A stretch of 17,166 bases of DNA from Oscillospiraceae bacterium (lineage in GTDB: Bacteria; Bacillota; Clostridia; Oscillospirales; Oscillospiraceae), in NCBI GenBank assembly GCA_902766215.1, contig CACXCV010000212.1:1-17166 (forward strand), given 5' to 3'. How positions within the stretch are numbered: the stretch's first letter is position 1; each line of letters starts with the position of its first letter. Below are positions 5,980-13,622 of the stretch, in pieces. A program made the translations under genes and the position numbers. The notes beneath the pieces were generated by a model, which saw only the letters and a program-made list of their open reading frames with translations, was not told the DNA's origin and made no database searches.

Positions 5980-6458
5980 TGTTTGCCGTGACGATCATCG
6001 CCGTGGGCAAGCTGAAGGAACGGTTCTACCTCGATGCGGTGGCCGAATACCGCAAGCGCCTGGGCGGCTATTGCCAGCTGGAGCTGGTGGAGCTGCCGGA
6101 GCAGCGCCTGCCGGATTCGCCCTCGCAGAGCCAGATCGAGGCGGCCCTGGCCCGCGAGGCCGAGGCGGTGCGCCGCGCCCTGCCCAAAAGCGCGTGGCTG
6201 TGCGCCCTCACGCCCGAGGGAACGCCGCTCTCGTCCGAGCAGCTGGCCGGCAAGCTGGCAGAGGTCAAGCAGCTGCGCCCCGGCGCGGTGTTTCTGCTGG
6301 GCAGCAGCTTTGGCATCGACGCCGGGCTGAAGGCCCAGGCGGACTTTCGCCTGTCCATGTCGAAGATGACCTTCCCCCACCATCTGGCGCGGGTGATGCT
6401 GCTCGAGCAGCTCTACCGGGCCGAGAGCATTCAGGCCGGGGGCAAATATCATAAATAA
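5979..6458 (+). CDS. rlmH: 23S rRNA (pseudouridine1915-N3)-methyltransferase RlmH
   Basis: A 159-residue SPOUT methyltransferase, normal in length. It starts FAVTIIAVGKLKERFY and ends with the signature MTFPHHLARVMLLEQLYRA (130-148) and the terminal KYHK. These form the trefoil-knot S-adenosylmethionine site and the C-terminal tail used for catalysis on helix 69 of the assembled 70S ribosome. The glycine-rich cofactor loop reads GSSFG (108-112), where most members have GG. The ATG overlaps the SufB-like stop, so it is translated from the suf-like operon. The operon link to Fe-S genes appears positional; RlmH needs no Fe-S cluster. Confidence 0.95.
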   Translation: MFAVTIIAVGKLKERFYLDAVAEYRKRLGGYCQLELVELPEQRLPDSPSQSQIEAALAREAEAVRRALPKSAWLCALTPEGTPLSSEQLAGKLAEVKQLRPGAVFLLGSSFGIDAGLKAQADFRLSMSKMTFPHHLARVMLLEQLYRAESIQAGGKYHK

Positions 6459-6463
6459 CACCG

Positions 6464-6493
6464 GCGCCGGGCGGGGATACCCCTGCCCGGCGC
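6464..6493 (+). terminator. Long hairpin between rlmH and the flavin-binding gene
   Basis: GCGCCGGGC (6464-6472) pairs with GCCCGGCGC (6485-6493), and the inner GGGG/CCCC (6473-6476 and 6480-6483) extends the stem with a single bulged T. There is no T tract, and the ribosome site of the next gene begins four bases later. It may be a weak terminator, an mRNA-end stabiliser or a processing site rather than a full stop. Confidence 0.45.
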
Positions 6494-6509
6494 TTCAGGA
6501 GTGAGAACC

Positions 6510-6929
6510 ATGTCCATTCCTCCGCAGGCCGGGGCTGTCATGGCCGAGCGCTTTGGCGGCGACGCGCTGATTGCCCTGGCGACCGTGGAAAACGGCCTGC
6601 CCCAGGTGCGCACCGTCAACGGCCATTATGCCGGCGGCGCGTTTTATGTCATTACCCATGCGCTGTCCAACAAGATGCGGCAGATCCGGGCACAGCCCCG
6701 GGTGGCCGTCAGCGGCGAGTGGTTTACCGGCCACGGCGTGGCCGAGGACCTTGGCCCCCTGATGGCCGCGGACAACCGCGCGCTGCGCGACTGCCTGCGG
6801 CAGGCCTTTGCCGCGTGGTATGACAACGGGCACACCGACGAGCACGACCCCGACACGCACATTCTCCGCATTCGGCTGACGGACGCGGTGCTGCTGTCCC
6901 ACGGGACGCGATACGACCTGATTTTTTAG
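6510..6929 (+). CDS. Pyridoxamine 5'-phosphate oxidase-like flavin split-barrel protein
   Basis: This 139-residue protein has the FMN-binding split-barrel pattern: an early ALIALATVENGLPQVRTVNG strand pair, FYVITHALSNKMRQIRAQPR with the usual S/T-x-K phosphate-binding style, then VAVSGEWFTGHGVAE. Relatives bind FMN, F420 or heme and are mostly of unknown reaction; it is much shorter than true PdxH and lacks its C-terminal motif, so vitamin B6 synthesis is not claimed. The ATG at 6510 is preferred over the in-frame GTG at 6501 because CAGGAG (6497-6502) sits a normal distance before it. mnmG follows after 20 bases, suggesting co-transcription. Confidence 0.8.
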   Translation: MSIPPQAGAVMAERFGGDALIALATVENGLPQVRTVNGHYAGGAFYVITHALSNKMRQIRAQPRVAVSGEWFTGHGVAEDLGPLMAADNRALRDCLRQAFAAWYDNGHTDEHDPDTHILRIRLTDAVLLSHGTRYDLIF

Positions 6930-6949
6930 CCAACAGAGAGGGTGCGGTT

Positions 6950-8833
6950 ATGCAAGAATATTTTGCCGGGCGCTATGACGTGGCCGTCATCGGCGCGGGG
7001 CACGCGGGGATCGAGGCGGCGCTGGCCGCCGCCCGGATGGGCCTGCGCACGGTGGTGTTCACGGTGAATCTCGACGCGGTGGGCAACATGCCCTGCAACC
7101 CGGCCATCGGCGGCACCGGCAAGGGCCACCTGGTGCGCGAGCTGGACGCCCTGGGCGGCGAGATGGGCCGGGCGGCTGACCGCTGCTGCATCCAGTACCG
7201 GCTGCTCAACCGGGGCAAGGGCCCGGCGGTGCATTCGCTGCGGGCGCAGGCCGACCGCCGCCGCTATCAGGAGGACATGAAGCGCACGCTGGAGCGCCAG
7301 CCCAACCTGGATCTCAAGCAGGCGATGGTCACGGCCATCCGCACCGACGGGACCGGCGCGGTGTGCGGCGTGCTGACGCAGCTGGGCGCCATTTACGAGG
7401 CGCGGGCCGTGGTTGTCGCCACCGGAACCTATCTGGAGGGCCGCGTGATTGTGGGCGAGTGCGTCTATGCCTCCGGCCCGGATGGCATGCACGCCGCCAC
7501 CGGTCTGACCGGCAGTCTGCGGGCGCTGGGCCTGCGCATGCGCCGGTTCAAAACCGGCACGCCGCCCCGCGTGAACGCCCGCAGCATCGACTTTTCACGC
7601 ATGGAGCCGCAGCCCGGCGACGAGGTGGTGGTGCCCTTCAGCTTTTCCACCGTCACGCCGCCGGAGAACCGCGCCCTGTGCTATCTCACCTATACCAACG
7701 AGCGCACCCACGCCGTCATCCGCGCCAATCTGCACCGTTCGCCGCTGTATTCCGGTGTGATCGAGGGCATTGGCCCGCGCTATTGCCCTTCGATTGAGGA
7801 CAAGGTGGTGCGCTTTGCCGACAAGCCGCGGCACCAGCTGTTCATCGAGCCCTGCGGCCTGGGCACCGACGAGATGTACATCCAGGGCTTTTCCTCCAGC
7901 TTGCCGGAGGACGTGCAGCTGGAGATGCTGCACACCATTGCCGGGCTGGAGCGGGCTGAGATGATGCGCCCGGCCTATGCCATTGAATATGACTGTGTGG
8001 ACCCCACCGAGCTGTATCCCACGCTGGAGTGCAAAAAGGTGCCTGGTCTGTACGGCGCGGGGCAGTTTAACGGTTCCTCGGGCTATGAGGAGGCGGCGGT
8101 GCAGGGCTTTGTGGCCGGGGCCAACGCGGCGCTGAAGTGCCTGGGCCGCGAGCCGCTGATTCTTCGCCGCTCCGACGGCTATATCGGCACGCTGATTGAC
8201 GATCTGGTGACCAAGGGCACCAACGAGCCTTATCGCATCATGACCTCGCGCAGCGAATACCGCCTGCTGCACCGGCAGGACAACGCCGACTGGCGCATGC
8301 GCGAGTTTGCCCTGCGGCTGGGGCTGATCACCCAGGCGCGCTATGACGCCATCGGCGCGAAATATGAGGCGGTGCGCCGGGAGATCCGCCGGCTGGAGTC
8401 CACCGGCGTGGCTGAAAGCGAGGAACTGAACGCCCTGCTGGCGGCCCGGGACACCGCGCCGGTGCAGGGCTCGGCCCGGCTGGCCGACCTGCTGCGCCGG
8501 CCGCAGCTGCACTATGCCGACCTGGCCCCCTTTGACCCGGCGCGCCCGGCGCTGGACCCGGCCGTTACCGAGCAGGTGGAGATTCAGCTGAAATACGCCG
8601 GCTATATCACCCGGCAGCTCCACGACGTGGCCGAGTTTGAAAAGGAAGAGGCCCGCGCCCTGCCCGACGGCATCGACTATGCCGCCATTGCCGGCCTGCG
8701 GCTGGAGGCGCGGCAGAAGCTGGCGCAGATCCGGCCGCAGAACCTGGGCCAGGCCTCGCGCATCTCCGGCGTCAGTCCGGCGGACGTGGCCGTGCTGCTG
8801 ATCTGGCTGGAGCAGAACCAACGGGGGGAATAA
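6950..8833 (+). CDS. mnmG: tRNA uridine 5-carboxymethylaminomethyl modification enzyme MnmG (GidA)
   Basis: A 627-residue FAD enzyme, full length for the family. It carries the dinucleotide motif VIGAGHAG (13-20), the conserved MPCNPAIGGTGKGHL (47-61, Cys49) and RYCPSIEDKVVRFADK with Cys279; the two cysteines correspond to the conserved pair in E. coli MnmG. Near the C-terminus it has the MnmE- and tRNA-interacting helical region (EIQLKYAGYITRQ onward, then SRISGVSPADVAVLLIWL). With MnmE it modifies the wobble uridine of several tRNAs using glycine or ammonium and methylene-tetrahydrofolate. mnmE and rsmG, frequent neighbours elsewhere, are not in the window. GAGAGGG precedes the ATG, and the TatD-type gene starts three bases after the stop. 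Confidence 0.96.
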   Translation: MQEYFAGRYDVAVIGAGHAGIEAALAAARMGLRTVVFTVNLDAVGNMPCNPAIGGTGKGHLVRELDALGGEMGRAADRCCIQYRLLNRGKGPAVHSLRAQADRRRYQEDMKRTLERQPNLDLKQAMVTAIRTDGTGAVCGVLTQLGAIYEARAVVVATGTYLEGRVIVGECVYASGPDGMHAATGLTGSLRALGLRMRRFKTGTPPRVNARSIDFSRMEPQPGDEVVVPFSFSTVTPPENRALCYLTYTNERTHAVIRANLHRSPLYSGVIEGIGPRYCPSIEDKVVRFADKPRHQLFIEPCGLGTDEMYIQGFSSSLPEDVQLEMLHTIAGLERAEMMRPAYAIEYDCVDPTELYPTLECKKVPGLYGAGQFNGSSGYEEAAVQGFVAGANAALKCLGREPLILRRSDGYIGTLIDDLVTKGTNEPYRIMTSRSEYRLLHRQDNADWRMREFALRLGLITQARYDAIGAKYEAVRREIRRLESTGVAESEELNALLAARDTAPVQGSARLADLLRRPQLHYADLAPFDPARPALDPAVTEQVEIQLKYAGYITRQLHDVAEFEKEEARALPDGIDYAAIAGLRLEARQKLAQIRPQNLGQASRISGVSPADVAVLLIWLEQNQRGE

Positions 8834-8836
8834 ACC

Positions 8837-9601
8837 ATGTATTTCGACACGCATGCCCACTATGACGATCCGCGCTTTGACAACGACCGCGGCGAGCTGC
8901 TGGGCCACCTGCTGCCGGAGGGAAATGTCAGCCTGGTGATGAACTGCGGCTGCAGCCGCGCCTCGTCGCTGGCCTCGCTGGCGCTGGCCCAGGCATATGA
9001 CTATGTCTATGCCGCCGTGGGCAGCCACCCGGATGACTGCCAGAACATGACTGCTGCGGACCTGGACTGCTATGCTGCCCTGGCGGGAAACGCCCGGGTG
9101 AAGGCCATTGGTGAGATCGGCCTGGACTATCACTATGACGAGCCGCGCGAGGCGCAGCTGCGCTGCTTTGAGCAGCAGCTGGCGCTGGCGGCCGAGCTGG
9201 GCCTGCCCGTGATTGTCCACGAGCGCGAGGCCCATGGCGACGCCATGGCGCTGGTGCGCAAGTTCGCCGGCCGGGTACGCGGCGTGTTCCACTGCTATTC
9301 CGGCTCGCTGGAGCAGGCCAAAGAGCTGGTGCAGCTGGGCTGGTATCTGGGCTTTGGCGGCGCGGTGACGTTTAAAAACGCGCGGCGCGCCCCCGAGGTG
9401 CTGCAATGGCTGCCGCTGGAGCGCCTGCTGCTGGAGACCGACTGCCCCTATATGGCCCCGGAGCCGCACCGCGGCCACCGCAATGACAGCCGCTGGCTGC
9501 CCCTGGTGGCTCAGCGGATTGCGCAGCTGCGGGCGCTGGAGCCGGAGCGGGTGGCCGAGGCGACAAAAATCAACGGAAAGATACTCTTTTCTATTGAATA
9601 A
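8837..9601 (+). CDS. TatD-family metal-dependent hydrolase (deoxyribonuclease)
   Basis: This 254-residue TIM-barrel amidohydrolase-type protein is of normal length. Metal ligands are visible: His6 and His8 in FDTHAHYD, Glu93 in IGEIGLDYHYD, His128 in VIVHERE, His152 in VFHCYSG and Asp202 in ETDCPYMAP. Family members are 3'-5' exonucleases linked to DNA repair or RNA turnover. Two positions differ from the common pattern: the usual H-x-R-x-A after the fourth ligand reads HEREAH, and the common RN-E-P near the end reads RNDS. GGGGGGAA just before the mnmG stop is its ribosome site, so the two are probably co-translated. A promoter for the next gene overlaps its last codons. Confidence 0.92.
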   Translation: MYFDTHAHYDDPRFDNDRGELLGHLLPEGNVSLVMNCGCSRASSLASLALAQAYDYVYAAVGSHPDDCQNMTAADLDCYAALAGNARVKAIGEIGLDYHYDEPREAQLRCFEQQLALAAELGLPVIVHEREAHGDAMALVRKFAGRVRGVFHCYSGSLEQAKELVQLGWYLGFGGAVTFKNARRAPEVLQWLPLERLLLETDCPYMAPEPHRGHRNDSRWLPLVAQRIAQLRALEPERVAEATKINGKILFSIE

Positions 9602-9622
9602 TTGCGCCGCGGCCGGTATACT
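9594..9622 (+). promoter_or_regulatory. Promoter of the DUF975 gene
   Basis: TTGAAT (9594-9599), a 17-base spacer and TATACT (9617-9622) are present. The -35 box overlaps the last codons of the TatD-type gene. The predicted start is near 9629, and AAGAGAGG at 9653-9660 is the ribosome site. Confidence 0.6.
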
Positions 9623-9668
9623 GAGGGCAGAAGCGGCATAGGCTTCAAAAGTAAGAGAGGTGCTTGGA

Positions 9669-10289
9669 ATGAACCCCATGAAATCTCGCGCAGAAATCAA
9701 AATGCAGGCCAAGCAGGCCCTGCGGAACAACTATGGCACGGCGCTGGTGATGACCATCCTCTATGCCGTGGCGATGGCCGGCCTGTCGGCGGTCAGCTTT
9801 GGCATTGCCAGTGTGATTCTTGCCGGACCGCTGGCTGTGGCGCTGGGCTGGTCAATGCTCTGTCTTTACCGCGGCGTGGCCTGCGGCGTGGGCGACGCGC
9901 TCAACCGCAGCTTTGACAACGTGGGCCGCAAGATCGGCGGCTATCTGTGGATGCAGCTGTGGATCTTCCTCTGGTCGCTGGTGTTTATCATCCCCGGCAT
10001 TGTCAAAGCGTTTTCCTATGCCATGACGCCCTATATCCTGGCGGATATGCCCAATGTCAGCGCCAAGGACGCGCTGCGGCTGTCCATGCGGATGATGGAC
10101 GGCCACAAGGGTGAGCTGTTTGTGTTCTACCTGTCCTACATTGGCTGGGCAATCCTCAGCAGCTTTACCTTTGGCCTGCTGCACCTGCTGTATGTGGGGC
10201 CGTATATGCAGATTGCCGCAGCCGGCTTCTATGACGAGGTCAAGCAGGACGCCGTCCGCCGCGGGATCCTGATCCCCGCCGAGGCATAA
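9669..10289 (+). CDS. DUF975 family membrane protein
   Basis: A 206-residue integral membrane protein. It has a conserved N-terminal amphipathic stretch (KSRAEIKMQAKQALRNNYGT) and hydrophobic segments at about residues 28-65, 97-117 and 150-180. It carries the DUF975 hallmarks IIPGIVKAFSYAMTPYILAD and LSMRMMDGHKGELFVFYLS, ending near LLYVGPYMQIAAAGFYDEV. The function of the family is unknown. The ATG at 9669 is chosen over an in-frame GTG at 9660, which lies within the ribosome site. The gene has its own promoter and terminator, so it is a single-gene unit. Confidence 0.9.
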   Translation: MNPMKSRAEIKMQAKQALRNNYGTALVMTILYAVAMAGLSAVSFGIASVILAGPLAVALGWSMLCLYRGVACGVGDALNRSFDNVGRKIGGYLWMQLWIFLWSLVFIIPGIVKAFSYAMTPYILADMPNVSAKDALRLSMRMMDGHKGELFVFYLSYIGWAILSSFTFGLLHLLYVGPYMQIAAAGFYDEVKQDAVRRGILIPAEA

Positions 10290-10300
10290 GCCCATTCTCA

Positions 10301-10337
10301 CAGCGCGCATCCGGCCGGATGCGCGCTGCTTTGTTTC
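10301..10337 (+). terminator. Rho-independent terminator after the DUF975 gene
   Basis: CAGCGCGCATCCGG (10301-10314) and CCGGATGCGCGCTG (10315-10328) form a perfect 28-base palindrome with CTTTGTTT after it. It would fold as a hairpin with a GGCC-type loop. Confidence 0.85.
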
Positions 10338-10351
10338 GACGGCCGGCGTGG

Positions 10352-10380
10352 TTGCATTCTGCCGCGGCGGGTGGTATGAT
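10352..10380 (+). promoter_or_regulatory. Promoter of the VanW-type gene
   Basis: TTGCAT (10352-10357), 17 bases and an extended -10, TGGTATGAT (10372-10380), are seen. The predicted start near 10387 gives a leader of about 70 bases holding two small hairpins (around GGGAACCTGTCCC and TGCTG...CAGCA) before CAGGAGGG at 10443-10450. Confidence 0.6.
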
Positions 10381-10457
10381 GGGGAAAAGGGAACCTGTCC
10401 CTTCGCTGCTGCGTCTGATCAGCAGAACGAATTTTTCTGACACAGGAGGGACAAACC

Positions 10458-12152
10458 ATGTCCAAACGCCCTGCAACCATAACCAAAGGCCAGGCCGCGC
10501 TGCTGATTGTCTGCGTGGCGCTGGCGGCGCTGCTGCTGGCGGGCAGCGCCTGCGTGTGGCTGGTTCACAGCCGGCGGCCTGCCGCCGGCCCGGCCGGCAG
10601 CCAGACGGCGCAGACCGACCTTACCCGCCCGGCCGGCACTATGGCCAATGCCACCTGGATTGGGGAGGTGGACGTGTCCGGCATGACCGAGGAAGAGGCG
10701 CTTGCCGCCCTGGCGGACTATGTGGCCCAGCGGCCCGACGAGGTGCTGACCGTCACCCTGCCTGACCGCACGCTCTGCTTTGAGGGCGTGCGCAGCGCCA
10801 CCCTGTCCGATGCTGTGACCCGTGTCCGCCAGGCGCTGGAGGGAGAGGGCGGGGCTTATCCGCTCACGCTGGACTATACCATCCACGCCGCCGTCATCCG
10901 CGAGACCATCCGCGCCGCCGCCGAGGATATTGCCGCTGCCGAGGGCACGGCGAGCTATACCGTCGAGGGCAGCACGCTGCTCTTCACCCCCGGCACGGCG
11001 GGCCTCAGTCTGGACGCCGACGCGCTCTACCGCGCGGTGGTGCAGGCCTATTCCCAGCCGGAGGTCGAGGATTTTTCCTTTGACTATACCGAGACGTCCA
11101 CCGCGCTGGAGCAGCTGACCATGCTGCAGGATCAGATCAACATCGCCCCGCAGAACGCCCGCTATGACCCCGTGACCACCGGCATTGCCGAGGCAAAGCC
11201 CGGCCTGTCCATTGACATGGAGGCTGCGGCCCGTCTGCTGGACGCGGCCGAGCCGGGCCAGACCGTCCGCATCCCCATGGTGGAGACGCCCGCCGCCATT
11301 GACAAGGCCACGCTCAACGCCAACCTCTTCCGCGAGAGCCTGGGCAACTGCTCCAGCGCCTACTATGCCAACGCTGGCCGTACCACCAACCTGACCCTGG
11401 CCTGCAAGGCCATCAATGGCACGGTAATCCAGCCGGGCGAGACCTTCTCGTTCAACGATGTGGTGGGCGAGCGAACCGCCGCCAAGGGCTATCAGACCGG
11501 CACGGTCTACGTGGGCGGCATCTCCGCGCCCGAGGTGGGCGGCGGCGTGTGCCAGGTGGCCTCCACCATCTACTGCGCCGCACTGTATGCCAACCTGGAG
11601 ATTGTCGAGCGCACCGAGCACATGTTCCTGGTGTCCTATGTGCCCTATGGCATGGACGCCACGGTCTATTGGGGCAGCGTGGACTTTGTCTTCCGCAACA
11701 GCACCGACTACCCCATTCAGATCCTGGCCAACACCAACAACGGTTATGTCAACGTGTCGCTGATGGGCACCGAGGTCACCGGCCAGAGCGTGCAGATGGA
11801 CTATCTGATTCTGGCCACCACCCCGTGGGAAGAGGTGATTAAAGAGGACCCCACCAAGCCCGTGGGCTATTATGAGGTCACCTCCAACACGCCCTACACC
11901 GGCTATCGCATCAACACCTACCGCACCGTGCTGGACGCCGACGGCAACAAGCTGTCCACCACGCTGGAGGCCACCTCCAACTATGCCGTCAGCAACCGGG
12001 TGATCACCGTGGGCGCGGGCACGGACATTCAGGCCGCCGCCGGCAGCCAGGACAACTATACCGTGGTGGAAATCCCCGAGTCGGACCTGACCAGCGACGG
12101 CCAGCCCAACACCGTGACCGCCGCCGATGTGGCCGGCGACACGACGCCATAA
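10458..12152 (+). CDS. VanW-domain cell-surface protein with G5-like C-terminus
   Basis: This is a 564-residue protein with a single N-terminal membrane segment (about residues 11-36). A Pro/Ala-rich linker comes next, then a region resembling the YoaR-type putative peptidoglycan-binding domain (about 70-270). The VanW domain spans about 305-432, with IQPGETFSFNDVVGERT, GGGVCQVASTIYCAALYAN and YWGSVDFVFRN. A C-terminal G5-like domain follows (about 452-525, WEEVIKEDPTKPVG... then a strand-rich repeat ending VSNRVITVG). G5 modules bind cell-wall sugars in other proteins. It is probably anchored in the membrane and faces the cell wall. VanW was named from a vancomycin-resistance cluster, but its biochemical role is unknown, and this is not evidence of resistance. 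The deoB-like gene begins 25 bases after its stop. Confidence 0.88.
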   Translation: MSKRPATITKGQAALLIVCVALAALLLAGSACVWLVHSRRPAAGPAGSQTAQTDLTRPAGTMANATWIGEVDVSGMTEEEALAALADYVAQRPDEVLTVTLPDRTLCFEGVRSATLSDAVTRVRQALEGEGGAYPLTLDYTIHAAVIRETIRAAAEDIAAAEGTASYTVEGSTLLFTPGTAGLSLDADALYRAVVQAYSQPEVEDFSFDYTETSTALEQLTMLQDQINIAPQNARYDPVTTGIAEAKPGLSIDMEAAARLLDAAEPGQTVRIPMVETPAAIDKATLNANLFRESLGNCSSAYYANAGRTTNLTLACKAINGTVIQPGETFSFNDVVGERTAAKGYQTGTVYVGGISAPEVGGGVCQVASTIYCAALYANLEIVERTEHMFLVSYVPYGMDATVYWGSVDFVFRNSTDYPIQILANTNNGYVNVSLMGTEVTGQSVQMDYLILATTPWEEVIKEDPTKPVGYYEVTSNTPYTGYRINTYRTVLDADGNKLSTTLEATSNYAVSNRVITVGAGTDIQAAAGSQDNYTVVEIPESDLTSDGQPNTVTAADVAGDTTP

Positions 12153-12177
12153 AACCAGAGAGAAAGGAGCCGATATC

Positions 12178-13530
12178 ATGGCCTTTGACAAGGTTTTGCT
12201 GCTGCTGCTGGATTCTGTGGGCGCAGGCTCGCTGCCGGATGCCGCCGCCTATGGCGACGAGGGCGCGGCCACGCTGCGCCACGTGATCGAGCACTGCCAC
12301 CCCCACCTCCCCAACCTGACGCGGCTGGGCATGCTGGCGGCCAACGGGCTGCCCTCCCCCGCGCCGGAGGCTTGCTGGGGCCGCTGCGCCTCCCGCTCGC
12401 GGGGCAAGGACTCCATCGTGGGCCACTGGGAGATCATGGGCGAGGTGACCCAGATCCCCTTCCAGACCTATCCCGACGGCTTCCCGCCGGAGATTATCAA
12501 CGCCTTTGTGCAGGAAACCGGCTGCGGCGGCGTGCTGGGCAACTGTGCCGCCTCGGGCACGGAGATCATCGCCCGCCTGGGGCCGGAGCACCAGCGCACC
12601 GGCTGGCCGATTGTCTACACCTCAGCCGACAGCGTGTTTCAGATTGCCGCACACGAGGACGTGGTGCCCGTGCCCACGCTCTACCGCTGGTGCCAGACGG
12701 CCCGCGACTGGTTTGACAGCCACGGGGTCGGCATGGGCCGCGTGATTGCCCGCCCCTTTGTGGGCGAGCCGGGCAGCTATACCCGCACGGCCAACCGCCA
12801 CGACTATGCCGCCGCGCCGCCCTCGGCCACCTATATGGACGCGCTGGCGCAGGCCGGCGTTCCGGCCCTGAGCATTGGCAAGCCCTATGACATCTTTCTG
12901 GGCCGCGGCTTTTCGGCCCATGAAAAGACGGCCAGCAACACCGACGGCCTGGCCAGGACACTGGCGGCCCTGCCGGAGGCCCATGGCCTGATCTTCACCA
13001 ATCTGGTGGACTTCGACTCGAAATGGGGCCACCGGCGCAATGCCGAGGCCTATGCCGCCGGCCTGGAGGAGGTCGACCGCGCCCTGCCCGCCCTGATGGA
13101 CGCCCTGGGCGGCGACGGCCTGCTGGTCATCACGGCGGATCACGGCTGCGACCCCTGCTGGAAGGGCACCGACCACACCCGGGAGTATATCCCCTTCCTG
13201 CTCTGGCACAAGGGCATTCAGCCTGCCGAGCTGGGCACGCGCCCCTGCTTTGCCGACGTGGGCGCCACCATCCTCGACGCGCTGGGCGTGGAAGCGCCCG
13301 GCCCCGGCCAGTCGGTGTGGGCGGTGCGCCCCGGGCGCTATCGCCACTTTAAGGGCGGGCAGTATCAGGTGCTGGGCACGGCCCAGCACTCCGAGACCCG
13401 TGAGCCGATGGTAGTCTATCGCGCGCTGTATGGCGAGGGCGGCCTGTGGGTCCGCCCGGCGGCCATGTGGAACGAGTCGGTGGAGCACGACGGACAGCGC
13501 GTCCCGCGTTTTACGCGCATTGGCGACTGA
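12178..13530 (+). CDS. deoB: Phosphopentomutase (DeoB) with fused C-terminal DUF1653 domain
   Basis: The protein has 450 residues. Residues 1-384 are an alkaline-phosphatase-superfamily phosphopentomutase that interconverts ribose (or deoxyribose) 1- and 5-phosphates. By alignment from memory with the Bacillus cereus enzyme, all metal ligands are present: Asp12, Asp280, His285, Asp321, His322 and His333 (VDFDSKWGH, TADHG, TDHTREY). The catalytic Thr is replaced by Ser79 in GKDSIVGHWE. Residues 386-450 are a second domain, starting RYRHFKGGQYQVLG and containing VVYRALYGEGGLWVRP and MWNESV, which is the DUF1653 signature, normally a free small protein. AAAGGAG at 12163-12169 selects the ATG at 12178 over an upstream in-frame ATG at 12127 that lies within the VanW gene. 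No nucleoside phosphorylase gene adjoins. Confidence 0.93.
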   Translation: MAFDKVLLLLLDSVGAGSLPDAAAYGDEGAATLRHVIEHCHPHLPNLTRLGMLAANGLPSPAPEACWGRCASRSRGKDSIVGHWEIMGEVTQIPFQTYPDGFPPEIINAFVQETGCGGVLGNCAASGTEIIARLGPEHQRTGWPIVYTSADSVFQIAAHEDVVPVPTLYRWCQTARDWFDSHGVGMGRVIARPFVGEPGSYTRTANRHDYAAAPPSATYMDALAQAGVPALSIGKPYDIFLGRGFSAHEKTASNTDGLARTLAALPEAHGLIFTNLVDFDSKWGHRRNAEAYAAGLEEVDRALPALMDALGGDGLLVITADHGCDPCWKGTDHTREYIPFLLWHKGIQPAELGTRPCFADVGATILDALGVEAPGPGQSVWAVRPGRYRHFKGGQYQVLGTAQHSETREPMVVYRALYGEGGLWVRPAAMWNESVEHDGQRVPRFTRIGD

Positions 13531-13545
13531 GATACGGCAGACAAC

Positions 13546-13579
13546 GGCGCCCGGTGCAGATGCTTCTGCACCGGGCGCC
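13546..13579. terminator. Bidirectional hairpin between convergent genes
   Basis: A perfect 14-bp stem, GGCGCCCGGTGCAG (13546-13559) with CTGCACCGGGCGCC (13566-13579), has a six-base loop. Neither side has a clear T tract. It lies between the ends of the deoB-like gene and the minus-strand PII-like gene, where a terminator is expected. Confidence 0.65.
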
Positions 13580-13622
13580 TGGCATATGGCGGCAAACGCG
13601 GTATGGGAGCCGGCGGGGCGGG

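Noticed and set aside
7595..9730. A 711-codon open frame on the minus strand opposite mnmG and the TatD-type gene
   Set aside because: It is His/Gln/Leu-rich, has no recognisable domain, and lies entirely opposite two well-conserved genes. Such frames arise from high-GC codon use.
10458..12152. Reading the VanW gene as vancomycin resistance
   Set aside because: VanW-domain proteins are widespread housekeeping surface proteins in Clostridia, and no vanHAX, vanR or vanS genes are present.
12127..12177. Alternative upstream ATG for the phosphopentomutase
   Set aside because: It lies inside the VanW gene, has no ribosome site and adds residues absent from the family. The 12178 start has AAAGGAG.
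10419..12191. A 590-codon minus-strand frame opposite the VanW gene
   Set aside because: It is a shadow of the VanW frame with Gly/His/Val-rich composition and no domain.
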